Origin: a bacterium
GTDB taxonomy: Bacteria > Patescibacteriota > Microgenomatia > UBA1406 > GWC2-37-13
Reading direction: 5' to 3'
DNA length: 64,000 nucleotides
NCBI GenBank assembly: GCA_029573715.1
Contig: JAKQDR010000226.1
Coordinates: 1 to 64,000 of the forward strand
How positions within the stretch are numbered: the first letter of the stretch is position 1; each line of letters begins with the position of its first letter. Of the stretch, positions 1 through 8,149 are shown one piece after another. The notes beneath the pieces were generated by a model. That model searched no databases and was not told the origin of the DNA. It saw nothing but the letters and a program-made list of their open reading frames with translations. The position numbers and the translations under genes were made by a program.

Positions 1-138
1 AAAGGTGCTCAATACTTTAAAATTCTCCACCCGGAATTGCCGGATTTATTAAGAATTGATTTTATCGGAATTGTAGCCGAAGAAGATAAAGAGAATTTTA
101 AGCTGAAGAAAATTAACCACCTTAAGGATATTTCCTAA
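1..138 (+). CDS. C-terminal end of a YraN/UPF0102-like endonuclease family protein (partial)
   Basis: An open frame enters from the window edge and stops at TAA 136-138, giving 45 residues. The tail (PDLLRIDFIGIV, then KINHLKD) resembles the end of YraN/UPF0102 proteins, a restriction-endonuclease-like family whose last strand reads roughly R-x-D-hhhI and is followed by a short I-x-H helix. The catalytic part lies outside the window, so the family call rests on this short tail only. It ends 5 nt before the tRNA-Glu gene on the opposite strand. Confidence 0.45.
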   Translation, partial: KGAQYFKILHPELPDLLRIDFIGIVAEEDKENFKLKKINHLKDIS

Positions 139-143
139 ACGGG

Positions 144-217
144 TGACCCCGGTGGGAATCGAACCCACGATTCTCTGGCTGAAAACCAGATGTCCTAGGC
201 CGCTAGACGACGGGGCC
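144..217 (-). tRNA. tRNA-Glu (anticodon TTC)
   Basis: On the minus strand the acceptor arms GGCCCCG and CGGGGTC pair with one G-U, followed by A73. The anticodon loop is TTTTCAG with anticodon TTC, and the T arm carries the standard GTTCGATTC loop region. CCA is not encoded. The gene lies between the YraN-like gene end and lgt. Confidence 0.95.
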
Positions 218-270
218 AAGATTGACCTGATATTAGATATTGGATATTAGAAAAGGGAATTGCTACCTCT

Positions 271-1038
271 TTATTTTACCAGTTTTCGCTTTCTTATTCC
301 ATTCGTAATCAAATAGAGGCCTATTGCGATGAAAAATAATGAAATTGCTTGAGCAACCTTAAATTCACCAATAACCCAGGTATCAAATCTTAAAAATTCC
401 AAAAAAAATCTAATTGTTCCGTAAGATATTAAATAAAATCCAAAAGAAAAACCACGACGATTAGAAAATTTCTTTTCCAAAATAAACAAGAAAAAACTAA
501 AAATTAAGCAGAAAAGTGATTCATATAAGAAAACCGGATGAAAATAAGCACTATTTAAATAAATAACCGGACGATTTTCCTGAGGCAAATAAAGTGCCCA
601 GGGCAATTGGCTTGGCGGGCCGATAACCTCATAATTAAAATAATTTCCTAACCTGGCAATTGACTGGGTGACCAATAAGGGCAAGGAAAAAAGATCTAAA
701 ACACTAATTAAGGGTTTTTTCTTTACTTTTGCAATAATTGCCAGGGAAATTAAGCCAGAAATAATTGCGCCAAAAATTCCCAAACCTCCCCTATTTATTA
801 ATAATATTTCTTCTGGAAATAAACGGTAATATGACTTTAGGCTTAAAACATGGTAAATCCTGGCTCCCAATAAACATGAGGGAAAAAGAACCAAGAGGAA
901 ATCATCTAGGTCTTTAGACGCAAAATTAAATCTTTTTAATCTAGTTTTGGCAAGGAGATAACCGGCCACGATTCCAAGGGAAATAAACAGGCCGTAATAG
1001 TAAAGATCGAATGGTCCCAAAGAATATGATTGCCTCAT
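271..1038 (-). CDS. lgt: Prolipoprotein diacylglyceryl transferase
   Basis: Lgt transfers a diacylglyceryl group from phosphatidylglycerol to the lipobox cysteine of prolipoproteins in the cytoplasmic membrane. The protein (255 aa from ATG 1038, typical length) has about seven hydrophobic segments. It carries the family signature ARLGNYFNYEVIG followed by LPWALYLP, the RGGLGIFGAI segment, and a C-terminal HPVFLYES motif with the conserved Tyr-Glu. The ORF track begins two codons earlier at TTG 1044, but ATG 1038 is the natural start. The N-terminus overlaps the -35 element of the divergent tRNA-Lys promoter. The family call is secure, and its presence implies that this cell makes lipoproteins. 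Confidence 0.93.
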   Translation of the reverse strand: MRQSYSLGPFDLYYYGLFISLGIVAGYLLAKTRLKRFNFASKDLDDFLLVLFPSCLLGARIYHVLSLKSYYRLFPEEILLINRGGLGIFGAIISGLISLAIIAKVKKKPLISVLDLFSLPLLVTQSIARLGNYFNYEVIGPPSQLPWALYLPQENRPVIYLNSAYFHPVFLYESLFCLIFSFFLFILEKKFSNRRGFSFGFYLISYGTIRFFLEFLRFDTWVIGEFKVAQAISLFFIAIGLYLITNGIRKRKLVK

Positions 1039-1058
1039 AACCAATTTATTGGTATAAT
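1030..1058 (+). promoter_or_regulatory. Promoter for tRNA-Lys
   Basis: TTGCCT (1030-1035) and a perfect TATAAT (1053-1058) are separated by 17 nt. The predicted start lies about 10 nt before the tRNA at 1077. The -35 box sits inside the first codons of the opposite-strand lgt gene. Confidence 0.7.
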
Positions 1059-1076
1059 TTTAACACTTAATTCATT

Positions 1077-1148
1077 GGGCCCGTAGCTCAGTGGTAGAGC
1101 AGTTGCCTTTTAAGCAATTGGTCGGCCGTTCGATCCGGCCCGGGCTCA
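1077..1148 (+). tRNA. tRNA-Lys (anticodon TTT)
   Basis: Acceptor arms GGGCCCG and CGGGCTC pair (one G-U), with A73. The anticodon arm TTGC-CTTTTAA-GCAA gives anticodon TTT. The D loop (GTGGTAGA) and T loop (TTCGATC) are standard. CCA is not encoded. Confidence 0.95.
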
Positions 1149-1161
1149 CCCTACCAAAATA

Positions 1162-1189
1162 TTGCTTTTCTTCTTCTTTGTGTTACAAT
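1162..1189 (+). promoter_or_regulatory. Promoter of the small paralog pair
   Basis: TTGCTT (1162-1167) and an extended -10, TG-T-TACAAT (TACAAT 1184-1189), are separated by 16 nt. Transcription would start near 1196 and give a leader of about 100 nt before the first small gene. The leader contains a short AGCC...GGCT hairpin followed by T residues near 1215-1238, which may be an attenuator-like element or chance. Confidence 0.5.
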
Positions 1190-1296
1190 CCAAACAACAA
1201 ATGGGGCAGAAAGGAGCCAAAAGCGGCTATTTTTCTCATTTTGTTTTGCTCTTTAATAAGATCTGACTAAAACCAAAATCCAACAGGAGGAGAAGA

Positions 1297-1605
1297 ATGG
1301 CTTACAAGAAATCGAGAATTTGGGAAGAGATGAACGACAAGGATCAGCAGACGGAAACGGAAGCTCGGATGGTTATTGATACAAGAATGGATGACAAGTA
1401 TGGGAACCCGGATGTCGTTTTGCCGGTAGATCTACTCCGCGAACCTCTTTATGTAGTTTTCAATAAAGACAATTCTCAAGACGGCATTCTTGGCATTAAT
1501 TTTAGGGTCGCCCAGTCTTTGATCCATTTGTACACAAAAGCAGGATGGAACGTAACTATCTCCTGGTCTGGGGACGGCAAGAGTGTGATCTTTGCGTTTA
1601 GATAG
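1297..1605 (+). CDS. Small protein of unknown function, paralog A
   Basis: This 102-aa soluble protein has no family I recognise. A strong Shine-Dalgarno (AGGAGG, 8 nt spacing) fixes the ATG. Residues from about 45 on share a pattern with the next gene: P-x-x-VVF, a hydrophobic strand, RV-x-x-x-LI-x-x-Y, A-x-WNV, and a final strand ending in F. The charged N-terminal helix also matches (EARMVIDTRMDD against EEIIDAKLRH). The pattern suggests a small alpha/beta domain with a WNV core. It is probably transcribed from the promoter at 1162 and may be co-transcribed with the next gene, as no terminator is seen between them. Confidence 0.75.
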   Translation: MAYKKSRIWEEMNDKDQQTETEARMVIDTRMDDKYGNPDVVLPVDLLREPLYVVFNKDNSQDGILGINFRVAQSLIHLYTKAGWNVTISWSGDGKSVIFAFR

Positions 1606-1689
1606 CTTAGCTAACCTCTAGTAATGTTCAATTTTCTTTAGCTCTTTGACTAAACCTATCTGAGACCGAAATGAAAAAGGAGGAAGAGA

Positions 1690-2001
1690 ATGGTGATCAA
1701 GGTAGAGGAAGTTCTAACTTTAAGTAAAGAAGACGAGGAGATTCTGAAGAGGGCAGAGGAGATCATTGATGCGAAGCTGAGGCACATTTTTGGCCCAGAT
1801 AATAACACCGGATCTCTTTCAACGATAGATAATCCTGTTAGGGTTGTCTTCGGAAGTAAAGGCGACTGTCGTCGCCTTGACATTTCCGTCAGGGTTGTAA
1901 AAGCTTTAATTGCAAGATACGAAGCCGCGAATTGGAATGTGAGAGTGAGTAGTATCTCCGAACTTGAAGGAGTTGAGTTTAGATTTCATTTGACAGTGTA
2001 A
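1690..2001 (+). CDS. Small protein of unknown function, paralog B
   Basis: This 103-aa protein is a diverged tandem paralog of the preceding gene. Both share the P-x-x-VVF strand, the RV...LI..Y helix, WNV near the C-terminus and a last strand ending in F. It also has a strong AGGAGG ribosome-binding site. The leader resembles that of the first copy (GCTCTTT, then CTGA, an A-rich stretch and AGGAGGA), so the duplication seems to have included the 5' untranslated region. A clear intrinsic terminator follows 12 nt after the stop. No function can be assigned. Confidence 0.75.
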   Translation: MVIKVEEVLTLSKEDEEILKRAEEIIDAKLRHIFGPDNNTGSLSTIDNPVRVVFGSKGDCRRLDISVRVVKALIARYEAANWNVRVSSISELEGVEFRFHLTV

Positions 2002-2013
2002 GGTTGGTTCAAT

Positions 2014-2062
2014 AACCCTCAAGAAAGTTGCCGCAAGGCTTCATTCATTGAGGGTTTTTTTT
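2014..2062 (+). terminator. Intrinsic terminator after the small paralog pair
   Basis: ACCCTCAA (2015-2022) pairs with TTGAGGGT (2049-2056) and is followed by a run of eight T residues. It closes the transcription unit of the two small genes just upstream of the ruvC promoter. Confidence 0.85.
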
Positions 2063-2103
2063 GACCTGTTTTCCCCTTCTTGAAGAAGACTCCTGATTTA
2101 GTC

Positions 2104-2109
2104 TATACT
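2104..2109 (+). promoter_or_regulatory. -10 box giving a leaderless ruvC start
   Basis: TATACT ends 7 nt before ATG 2117, with a TTGAAG-like -35 18 nt upstream of it. The spacing places transcription initiation at or within a base of the ATG, which argues against the upstream TTG at 2114. Confidence 0.6.
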
Positions 2110-2116
2110 CTCTTTG

Positions 2117-2740
2117 ATGAAAATTTTGGGAATTGATCCGGGAACGGCAACAACCGGTTACGGTGTTATCACCTGTGAAGAGGGAAAATTTTGTGTCATT
2201 GAGTCGGGTTGGATTTCTACTTCAAAAGACGACGGCAAAGACAAGCGGTTGATTTCCACTTTTGAACAAACCCGCTCGGTTATTCAAAAACACCGTCCCG
2301 ATATTGTCTCCATTGAAAGGCTCTTTTTCTTTATTAATGCCAAAACAGCGATGGCGGTTGCCGAGTCGGGAGGCGTTATCAGATTGGCCGCCGCTTTGGA
2401 AAATGTTCCTTTCATCGAATTTGCGCCCAAATCCATAAAAATGGAGATTACCGGATACGGCCGGGCGGACAAAACCATGGTTAAATCGGCAGTCAGAAAA
2501 ATTCTAAACGTCCGTTCTCCCAAAAAAAAGAAGACCCATTTTGACGATGTTTCCGATGCTTTGGCCGTTGCTCTTTGCTATGCGAGAAAATGCCTGCTTT
2601 CATCAGAACAAAACCGAATCATGTATAATAAGGTAACTAACGGAGAGGCTCCTTTAAAAAAAGCAAAAAAAATAAAAAAAGCTAGCAAAAAAAGTCCAAT
2701 TAAAGGAGGTGATAAAATTGGCAGATCAAAAAGTCGGTAA
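2117..2740 (+). CDS. ruvC: Crossover junction endodeoxyribonuclease RuvC
   Basis: RuvC resolves Holliday junctions during recombination repair. The 207-aa protein starts with the RNase H-like strand MKILGIDPGTATTGYGV carrying the first catalytic Asp. It has the second acidic residue in VSIERLFFF, the AVAESGG helix, and the C-terminal HFDDVSDALAVALCYA with the last two acidic residues. After about residue 165 there is a basic, lysine-rich tail not found in typical RuvC; it overlaps the next gene's ribosome-binding site and start. ATG 2117 is chosen over TTG 2114 because of the -10 box. No ruvA or ruvB is present in the window. Confidence 0.93.
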   Translation: MKILGIDPGTATTGYGVITCEEGKFCVIESGWISTSKDDGKDKRLISTFEQTRSVIQKHRPDIVSIERLFFFINAKTAMAVAESGGVIRLAAALENVPFIEFAPKSIKMEITGYGRADKTMVKSAVRKILNVRSPKKKKTHFDDVSDALAVALCYARKCLLSSEQNRIMYNKVTNGEAPLKKAKKIKKASKKSPIKGGDKIGRSKSR

Positions 2741-2972
2741 AATCATTCATTTTTACGACAAAATCGGCGTTGCCGTTGTTGAAGTTTCCGGTACTTTGGC
2801 CGTCGGAGACACTGTTAAAATATCCGGTCACGGTAATGAATTTACCCAAAGCGTCAGTTCAATGCAGGTTGAGCACGAGCAAATAGAGGAAGCCAAAAAA
2901 GGCCAGACCGTCGGAATGAAATTGGATAAGGCAGCGTCAGAGGGCGATGAAATCTTTAAAGTTACTTCGTAA
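2718..2972 (+). CDS. Translation factor-like protein (EF-Tu domain 2 beta-barrel)
   Basis: This 84-aa single-domain protein has the pattern of domain 2 of translational GTPases: V-GKI-hh-Y-x-x-hh-VAVVE, a GDTVKISG turn, then Q-V-x-SMQVEH and GQTVGMKL. It has no GTPase domain. Similar stand-alone proteins are usually annotated as translation elongation factor-like; their role is unknown. A perfect ribosome-binding site (GGAGGTGAT) lies 4 nt before TTG 2718, which I prefer to the GTG at 2709 in the ORF track because that GTG lies inside the Shine-Dalgarno. The start is nested in the end of ruvC, indicating translational coupling. Confidence 0.8.
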   Translation: MADQKVGKIIHFYDKIGVAVVEVSGTLAVGDTVKISGHGNEFTQSVSSMQVEHEQIEEAKKGQTVGMKLDKAASEGDEIFKVTS

Positions 2973-2978
2973 GGGCGT

Positions 2979-3350
2979 ATGAAATTTGAATCGGCGGAAG
3001 ATATCCAAAAAAGGATGAGGTTTATCGTGGAAAAAACCGGTTTGGAATATATCAACCCGCGAAAAATTAAATGTTATCGCAGTTTTGAGACTTCAACCCG
3101 AGCCAGGGCCAGGATTTGGGCCTTTCCGAAAATCTGGCAAGATGCTTTAAAAATTGAGCCTCATTATATTATTGAGGTAATTTCGGAAAAATTTGACCGG
3201 CTTAATCAATCGGAAAAAGACAGAACCTTAATTCATGAATTGCTTCACATTCCCAAAAACTTTTCCGGAGCTCTGTTGCCTCACCGCTCAAAAGGAAGAG
3301 CCATTAACTCCAGGGCGATTGATTATTTGTACGCCAAACTTGAGCTATGA
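2979..3350 (+). CDS. Putative zinc metallopeptidase (HExxH)
   Basis: This 123-aa protein contains LIHELLHIP (about residues 87-95), an HExxH zinc-binding motif, with a later His (LLPHRSKG) as a possible third ligand. Length and layout match the small putative metallopeptidases first noted in phages and common in CPR and archaea. The substrate is unknown. It starts 6 nt after the EF-Tu-like gene and overlaps the next gene by 4 nt, so it belongs to the ruvC operon. Confidence 0.75.
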   Translation: MKFESAEDIQKRMRFIVEKTGLEYINPRKIKCYRSFETSTRARARIWAFPKIWQDALKIEPHYIIEVISEKFDRLNQSEKDRTLIHELLHIPKNFSGALLPHRSKGRAINSRAIDYLYAKLEL

Positions 3351-4036
3351 TTAAAATTTACGCCGGAGAAAATATCGTACTTTCCCGAAAAGCTTTTTTG
3401 GACGAGGTTGAAAGCCTGAAAAATAAAAAAGTTGAATTAATTTATTTTGAAGGAAAAAGATTAACTCTTTCCGAATTGATTTTGGCAACCGAAGCCAAAT
3501 CGTTATTTAAACAAGATAAAGCTATTGTTATTGAAAATCTTCTTTCCTCTTTAAAGTCAAAAGAAAAGGATAAAATCATCAAATATCTTGCCTCAGAAAA
3601 TCAAGACTTGCCGGAAGTTTTAATTTGGGAGCCCAAAGAAATCGGCAAATCTATGGCCCAGAATAAAAACTGGCAAATAAAATTGTTTAAACTATCTTCC
3701 TTTCTTTTTAATTTTTTGGACCAATTAAAACCCGGATCAGCCGCTAAAAATATAACAAATTTTCACCAATGCTTAAAAAGTGAACCGGCGGAAATGGTTT
3801 TCTCGATGCTAATAAGGCAATTTAGGCTTTTAATTTTGGCAAAAGACAACGAAAGCTATTTAAGCAAGATGGCTCCCTGGCAAAAAAGCAAATTGCTGTT
3901 ACAAGCAAAATTGTTTTCTCTCCAGGATTTAAAAAATAATTACCGACGACTTTTGGAAATTGATTTTCGGCAAAAAACCTCAGGAACTCCTTTTGACTTA
4001 TCTTCCGAGCTTGACCTTTTTCTTTCCGATCTTTAA
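3347..4036 (+). CDS. holA: DNA polymerase III delta subunit-like protein
   Basis: HolA loads the sliding clamp. The 229-aa protein begins MIKIYAGENIVLSRKAF, matching the start of the delta N-terminal domain, and contains a YFEGKRLTLSELILATEA stretch and a hydrophobic Q-K-A-hhhE-N-L strand in the usual places. A helical C-terminal part ends with a DLSSELDLFLSDL pattern like the clamp-loader collar. It is much shorter than the classic protein of about 340 aa, a reduction I associate with CPR. It overlaps the metallopeptidase gene by 4 nt. The identification rests on overall pattern and not on a catalytic motif. Confidence 0.65.
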   Translation: MIKIYAGENIVLSRKAFLDEVESLKNKKVELIYFEGKRLTLSELILATEAKSLFKQDKAIVIENLLSSLKSKEKDKIIKYLASENQDLPEVLIWEPKEIGKSMAQNKNWQIKLFKLSSFLFNFLDQLKPGSAAKNITNFHQCLKSEPAEMVFSMLIRQFRLLILAKDNESYLSKMAPWQKSKLLLQAKLFSLQDLKNNYRRLLEIDFRQKTSGTPFDLSSELDLFLSDL

Positions 4037-4045
4037 GATATTTTT

Positions 4046-5374
4046 ATGGACTCTCTTTTTGGCACCAGCGGAATTCGCGCGGAAGCTTCTTTTTTCACCG
4101 AGCAATTTTGTTTTGATATGGGCCGCACTTTTGCTCTTTTTCTCAAGGCTCACAAGACAGATGGTAAAGTTGCAGTCGGCCGAGATCCCCGGTTGTCCGG
4201 TCAAAACATTTTAAATTTTTACTCTTCAGGATTAATTTATGAGGGAAGGGAAGTCCATTCAATGGGGATAGTTCCGATTCCCGCTTTAAATTATCTTTTG
4301 AAAAAAGATCCTTCTTTTGGTGCGGCGACGATGGTTACCGGCAGCCATGTCAAGGAGACGATGAACGGTTTAAAGTTTTTTTTCTTGGGGGAGGAAATAA
4401 GCAAGGAAGAAGAAAAGGAAATTACGGCTATTTACGAGAAGATTAAAAATCAGGTTTTGTTTAAGGATCTTTCGGCTAAGATTTTATCTTCCGATTTAGC
4501 GTTCGGTTTTTATGAAAATCTGCTATGGGGAATGGCGGACAAACCCTATCCTTCCTGGAAAGTCGTTGTTGATCCCGGAAACGGCGCCTGGACCGGATTT
4601 GCCGTCAAACTGCTTTCCCGATTCGACCTTACAACCGTTGGCTTGAATAATTCTTTGGATCTTGCCTTTATCTCCCGCGATACCGAGCAGGATGGGGTTT
4701 TTAAAGACTTGCAAAAGGCGGTCGTTGAACAAAAAGCCGATTTGGGAATCGCTTTTGACGCTGACGGAGACAGGGTTGTTTTCATTGACGAAAAAGGTAA
4801 TTTTATTCCCGGAGACTATTCCTGTTCCTTAATTGCCGGAAGCTCGTCTTCCTCAACCATTGTAACTCCAGTAGGCAGTTCCCAAGTGGTGGATTCACTC
4901 GGCAAAAAGGTTATTCGCTGCCAAGTCGGCTCGCCTTTTGTTATTAAAGCGATGAAGGAAAACAATTCATTATTCGGATTTGAAGCCAACGGTGGCGGTA
5001 TTTCCGGTGAAATAATGTTTACCAGGGACGGAGGGACAACCATGGTAAAAATGTTAAACACTTTAAAAAAACACAATGGGTCTCTTTCTTCTTTGGTGGC
5101 TATTTTGCCCCGATATTTTCAATTCAGGACCAAGGTTGATTGTCCAAGGGAATCAAATCAGAAAGTTTTGACTTTGGCGGAAAAGGAATTTTTTGGAAAA
5201 AGAATAGAAAGAATTGACGGCTTGAAAATTTGGGTAAGCGATTCATCTTGGATTTTATTTAGGCCATCAAACAACGCTCCCGAATTCAGGGTTTTTTGTG
5301 AAGCAAAAACCAAAACCGAAGCGGAGAACTTGGGACAAAAAGGGGTAGCTTTTGTTAAAATGGTTATTAAATAA
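4046..5374 (+). CDS. Phosphomannomutase/phosphoglucomutase family protein
   Basis: Interconverts hexose 1- and 6-phosphates for sugar-nucleotide synthesis. The 442-aa protein has all four alpha-D-phosphohexomutase regions: N-terminal FGTSGIR, the phosphoserine loop TMVTGSHVKETMNGLK (a variant of TASHNP), the metal loop FDADGDRVVF, the sugar loop FEANGGG, and C-terminal RPSNNAPEFRV that binds phosphate. The active serine is kept although the residues after it are unusual (HVKET in place of HNP). It starts 9 nt after holA and precedes a sugar-phosphate cupin, which fits mannose or glucose metabolism. Exact substrate is not decidable from sequence. Confidence 0.9.
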   Translation: MDSLFGTSGIRAEASFFTEQFCFDMGRTFALFLKAHKTDGKVAVGRDPRLSGQNILNFYSSGLIYEGREVHSMGIVPIPALNYLLKKDPSFGAATMVTGSHVKETMNGLKFFFLGEEISKEEEKEITAIYEKIKNQVLFKDLSAKILSSDLAFGFYENLLWGMADKPYPSWKVVVDPGNGAWTGFAVKLLSRFDLTTVGLNNSLDLAFISRDTEQDGVFKDLQKAVVEQKADLGIAFDADGDRVVFIDEKGNFIPGDYSCSLIAGSSSSSTIVTPVGSSQVVDSLGKKVIRCQVGSPFVIKAMKENNSLFGFEANGGGISGEIMFTRDGGTTMVKMLNTLKKHNGSLSSLVAILPRYFQFRTKVDCPRESNQKVLTLAEKEFFGKRIERIDGLKIWVSDSSWILFRPSNNAPEFRVFCEAKTKTEAENLGQKGVAFVKMVIK

Positions 5375-5406
5375 TCTTTGATTAAAACTCAACTTTTTCC
5401 TTAAGA

Positions 5407-5826
5407 ATGAATAAATATTTGAATAAAGAAACAAAACCCTGGGGTTACGAATTAATTTTGGCTCCCGAAGGCGCCGGCATTATGGCTAAAATTCTTCATG
5501 TTAACCAAGGGCAAAGATGCTCTTTGCAATATCACGAACAAAAAGAAGAAGTTTTGGTTTTAACAAACGGCAGGGCAAAAATTATTTACGGATCCGATCG
5601 GAATAATCTATCAGAAGAGGAAATGGAAAAAGACAAGGGTTATTTAATAACTCCCGGGCTTATTCATCGTTTCCAGGCAATTACCGATTGTGATATTTTT
5701 GAATCTTCAACTCCGGAAAAAGGAACAACTTTCCGCCTGGAAGACGATTATCAAAGAACGGACGAAACCGAAGAAATAGGTAAAAAAGAGAGAGCGGAAA
5801 ACCTTTCTGCAAAAAATGAACAATAA
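5407..5826 (+). CDS. Cupin protein, mannose-6-phosphate isomerase type II-like
   Basis: This 139-aa protein reads ETKPWGYELILA at the N-terminus and has a cupin core with metal ligands in SLQYHEQKEEVLVLTNG and a second motif PGLIHRF. This matches the C-terminal isomerase part of bifunctional mannose-1-phosphate guanylyltransferases, occurring here as a single domain. Together with the mutase upstream it suggests fructose-6-phosphate to mannose-1-phosphate conversion. The acidic and basic C-terminal tail overlaps the ppsA start by 11 nt. The fold assignment is strong; the reaction is inferred. Confidence 0.75.
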   Translation: MNKYLNKETKPWGYELILAPEGAGIMAKILHVNQGQRCSLQYHEQKEEVLVLTNGRAKIIYGSDRNNLSEEEMEKDKGYLITPGLIHRFQAITDCDIFESSTPEKGTTFRLEDDYQRTDETEEIGKKERAENLSAKNEQ

Positions 5827-8149
5827 AACTAATCCGAACATTGTCTGGTTTAAAGATATCGGTAAAAACGATTTGGCTCTGGTTGGCGGCAAAGGAGCTA
5901 ATCTGGGCGAGATGGTTAAGATCGGCTTGCCGGTTCCCAACGGCTTTGTCGTAACCGCATCAGCCTACTTTGATTTTATTGAAAATAGCGGGGTTAAACC
6001 GGCCTTAAAAGAGCTTTTAAAGCAAATCGACAGGGAAAAACCGCAATCATATCTTGAAGTTTCCGTAAAAATTAAAAAGATTATCAACAACTGCGATTTT
6101 CCCCGCCAGCTTTCCAATGATATTCTCAAAGCTTATGCGCGTTTAAGCGGCGTTTTCGGGGAATCGCTGGTGGCAGTCAGGTCTTCGGCCACGGCGGAAG
6201 ACTTGCCGGAAGCTTCTTTTGCCGGCCAACAAAGAACTTTTTTAAATATCAAAGGAGAGGTAGATTTGGTTGAGGCGGTCAGAGAATGTTTTGCTTCTTT
6301 ATTTGAGGCCAGGGCGATTTTTTACCGCGAGCAAAACCAATTTGATCATTTTAGCGTCGGCGTGGCAGTTCCAGTTCAAAAGATGGTTCAATCCCAGACT
6401 TCAGGGGTGATGTTTACCTGTGATCCGGTTACCTCACAAAAAAACCGGATTATTATAGAAGCTATTTTCGGCTTGGGCGAGTTTATCGTTCAAGGTACTG
6501 TTACTCCTGACCATTATGCTTTGGATTCCGACTCTTTTAAAATTTTGGATAAAATTTTGGCTCCCCAAAAAATTCAATACGTCAAATCCGGGAATATCAA
6601 TAAAACCGTTGGCGTTCCTTCAAAATGGCAAACAAAACAAAAATTATCCGACAGCCAGATTACGGAATTGGCCAAAATAGGAAAAAAAATTCAAAAACAT
6701 TATTTCTTTCCCCAGGATATTGAGTGGGCAATTGAAAAAGAAAAGATATATATTTTGCAAACCAGACCGGTAACCACCATAAAGGAATTAAAAGAAACCC
6801 ACTTTGAAAAAACCATTAAAGAAGAAGTTAAAGAAAAAGTAGCTATTCTTGAAGGCCAGGCGGCCAGTCCGGGAATTGTTACCGGGTCGGTAAATATCAT
6901 CAATTCTGTCAGGGAAATAAATAAAATCAAAAAGGGCGATATTTTAGTTACCGACATGACAACACCGGATTTTGTTCCGGCAATGAAAAAAGCGGTTGCC
7001 ATTGTCACCAATAAAGGAGGCCAAACCTCTCACGCGGCGATTGTCTCGCGCGAATTGGGAATTCCTTGCGTTGTCGGAACAGGATCGGCAACAAAAACTT
7101 TGGGTAAATACCGCTTTGTTACTGTAGACGGAACTTCGGGAAAAATTTATAAAAGTGACTTTTCCTGGGCTAAAAAAACAATAAAAGAAGCGGAAAACAA
7201 AGAATTGCTTTCCAACGATAAATCAAACCGTTCCTCCGTCTCTTCCCAAATCAGAACCGCAACAAAAATTTATGTTAATTTGGGCGATCCTTCCTTGGCG
7301 GAAGAAGTGGCTCAAAAGAACGTTGACGGCGTCGGATTGCTCAGAGCGGAATTCATGATGGCCGATATCGGTATTCACCCCAAAAAGATGATTAAAGACG
7401 GCAAAAAAAAGGAGTACGTCAGCCAGTTGGCCGAAAAAATTTCTTCTTTTTGCGCTGCATTTTATCCGCGGCCGGTTGTTTACCGGACAACGGATTTCAA
7501 ATCCAACGAATACCGGAATTTAAAAGGAGGGCTAGATTTTGAGCCGGTTGAACCCAATCCAATGCTTGGATTCAGAGGAGCCAGTCGTTATATTATCAAT
7601 TCCGAAGTCTTTGAGATGGAGCTAGAAGCAATTAAAATGGTCAGAAACAAGTTGGGATTAAAAAATCTTTGGCTGATGTTACCTTTTGTCAGAACTCCGG
7701 AAGAACTGGCTGAAGTTAAAAAGATTATTGTCTCGGCAGGTTTATTGCGCTCACCTTCTTTTAAAATCTGGTTGATGGTAGAAATTCCTGCCAATGTTAT
7801 TAGATTGGAAGATTTTCTGAAGATTGGGATAGACGGAATTTCCATCGGCTCCAACGATTTGACCATGCTTTTGTTGGGAACGGACCGCGACAACAGCGAA
7901 GTCGCCAATATTTTTAATGAGATGGACAAGACTGTGCTTTGGGCCCTGGAAAGAGTGATTAAAACCTGTCAAAAAGAAAAAGTGACTTCTTCTATCTGCG
8001 GCCAGGCGCCGAGTGAATACCCCGATCTGGTTGAGTTGCTGGTCCGGTGGGGGATAACCAGTATTTCGGTCAATCCGGATATTGTGGACGGCGTCCGGGA
8101 AAACGTTTACCAGGTGGAGAATAAACTTCTTTCGGAAAGAAGAGGTTAA
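5816..8149 (+). CDS. ppsA: Phosphoenolpyruvate synthase
   Basis: Converts pyruvate and ATP to PEP, AMP and phosphate. The 777-aa protein carries, in order, the PEP/pyruvate-binding N-terminal domain (LVGGKGANLGEM, VAVRSSATAEDLPEASFAGQ), the swivelling phosphohistidine domain with GGQTSHAAIVSRELGIPCVVG (active His), and the C-terminal TIM barrel (GVGLLRAEFM, NPMLGFRGASR, GSNDLTM, and CGQAPS with the catalytic Cys). Length is typical. It overlaps the cupin start-to-end and its stop overlaps that of lexA on the other strand, giving a convergent pair. It implies gluconeogenic or pyrophosphate-sparing carbon flow in a reduced metabolism. Confidence 0.95.
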   Translation: MNNKTNPNIVWFKDIGKNDLALVGGKGANLGEMVKIGLPVPNGFVVTASAYFDFIENSGVKPALKELLKQIDREKPQSYLEVSVKIKKIINNCDFPRQLSNDILKAYARLSGVFGESLVAVRSSATAEDLPEASFAGQQRTFLNIKGEVDLVEAVRECFASLFEARAIFYREQNQFDHFSVGVAVPVQKMVQSQTSGVMFTCDPVTSQKNRIIIEAIFGLGEFIVQGTVTPDHYALDSDSFKILDKILAPQKIQYVKSGNINKTVGVPSKWQTKQKLSDSQITELAKIGKKIQKHYFFPQDIEWAIEKEKIYILQTRPVTTIKELKETHFEKTIKEEVKEKVAILEGQAASPGIVTGSVNIINSVREINKIKKGDILVTDMTTPDFVPAMKKAVAIVTNKGGQTSHAAIVSRELGIPCVVGTGSATKTLGKYRFVTVDGTSGKIYKSDFSWAKKTIKEAENKELLSNDKSNRSSVSSQIRTATKIYVNLGDPSLAEEVAQKNVDGVGLLRAEFMMADIGIHPKKMIKDGKKKEYVSQLAEKISSFCAAFYPRPVVYRTTDFKSNEYRNLKGGLDFEPVEPNPMLGFRGASRYIINSEVFEMELEAIKMVRNKLGLKNLWLMLPFVRTPEELAEVKKIIVSAGLLRSPSFKIWLMVEIPANVIRLEDFLKIGIDGISIGSNDLTMLLLGTDRDNSEVANIFNEMDKTVLWALERVIKTCQKEKVTSSICGQAPSEYPDLVELLVRWGITSISVNPDIVDGVRENVYQVENKLLSERRG

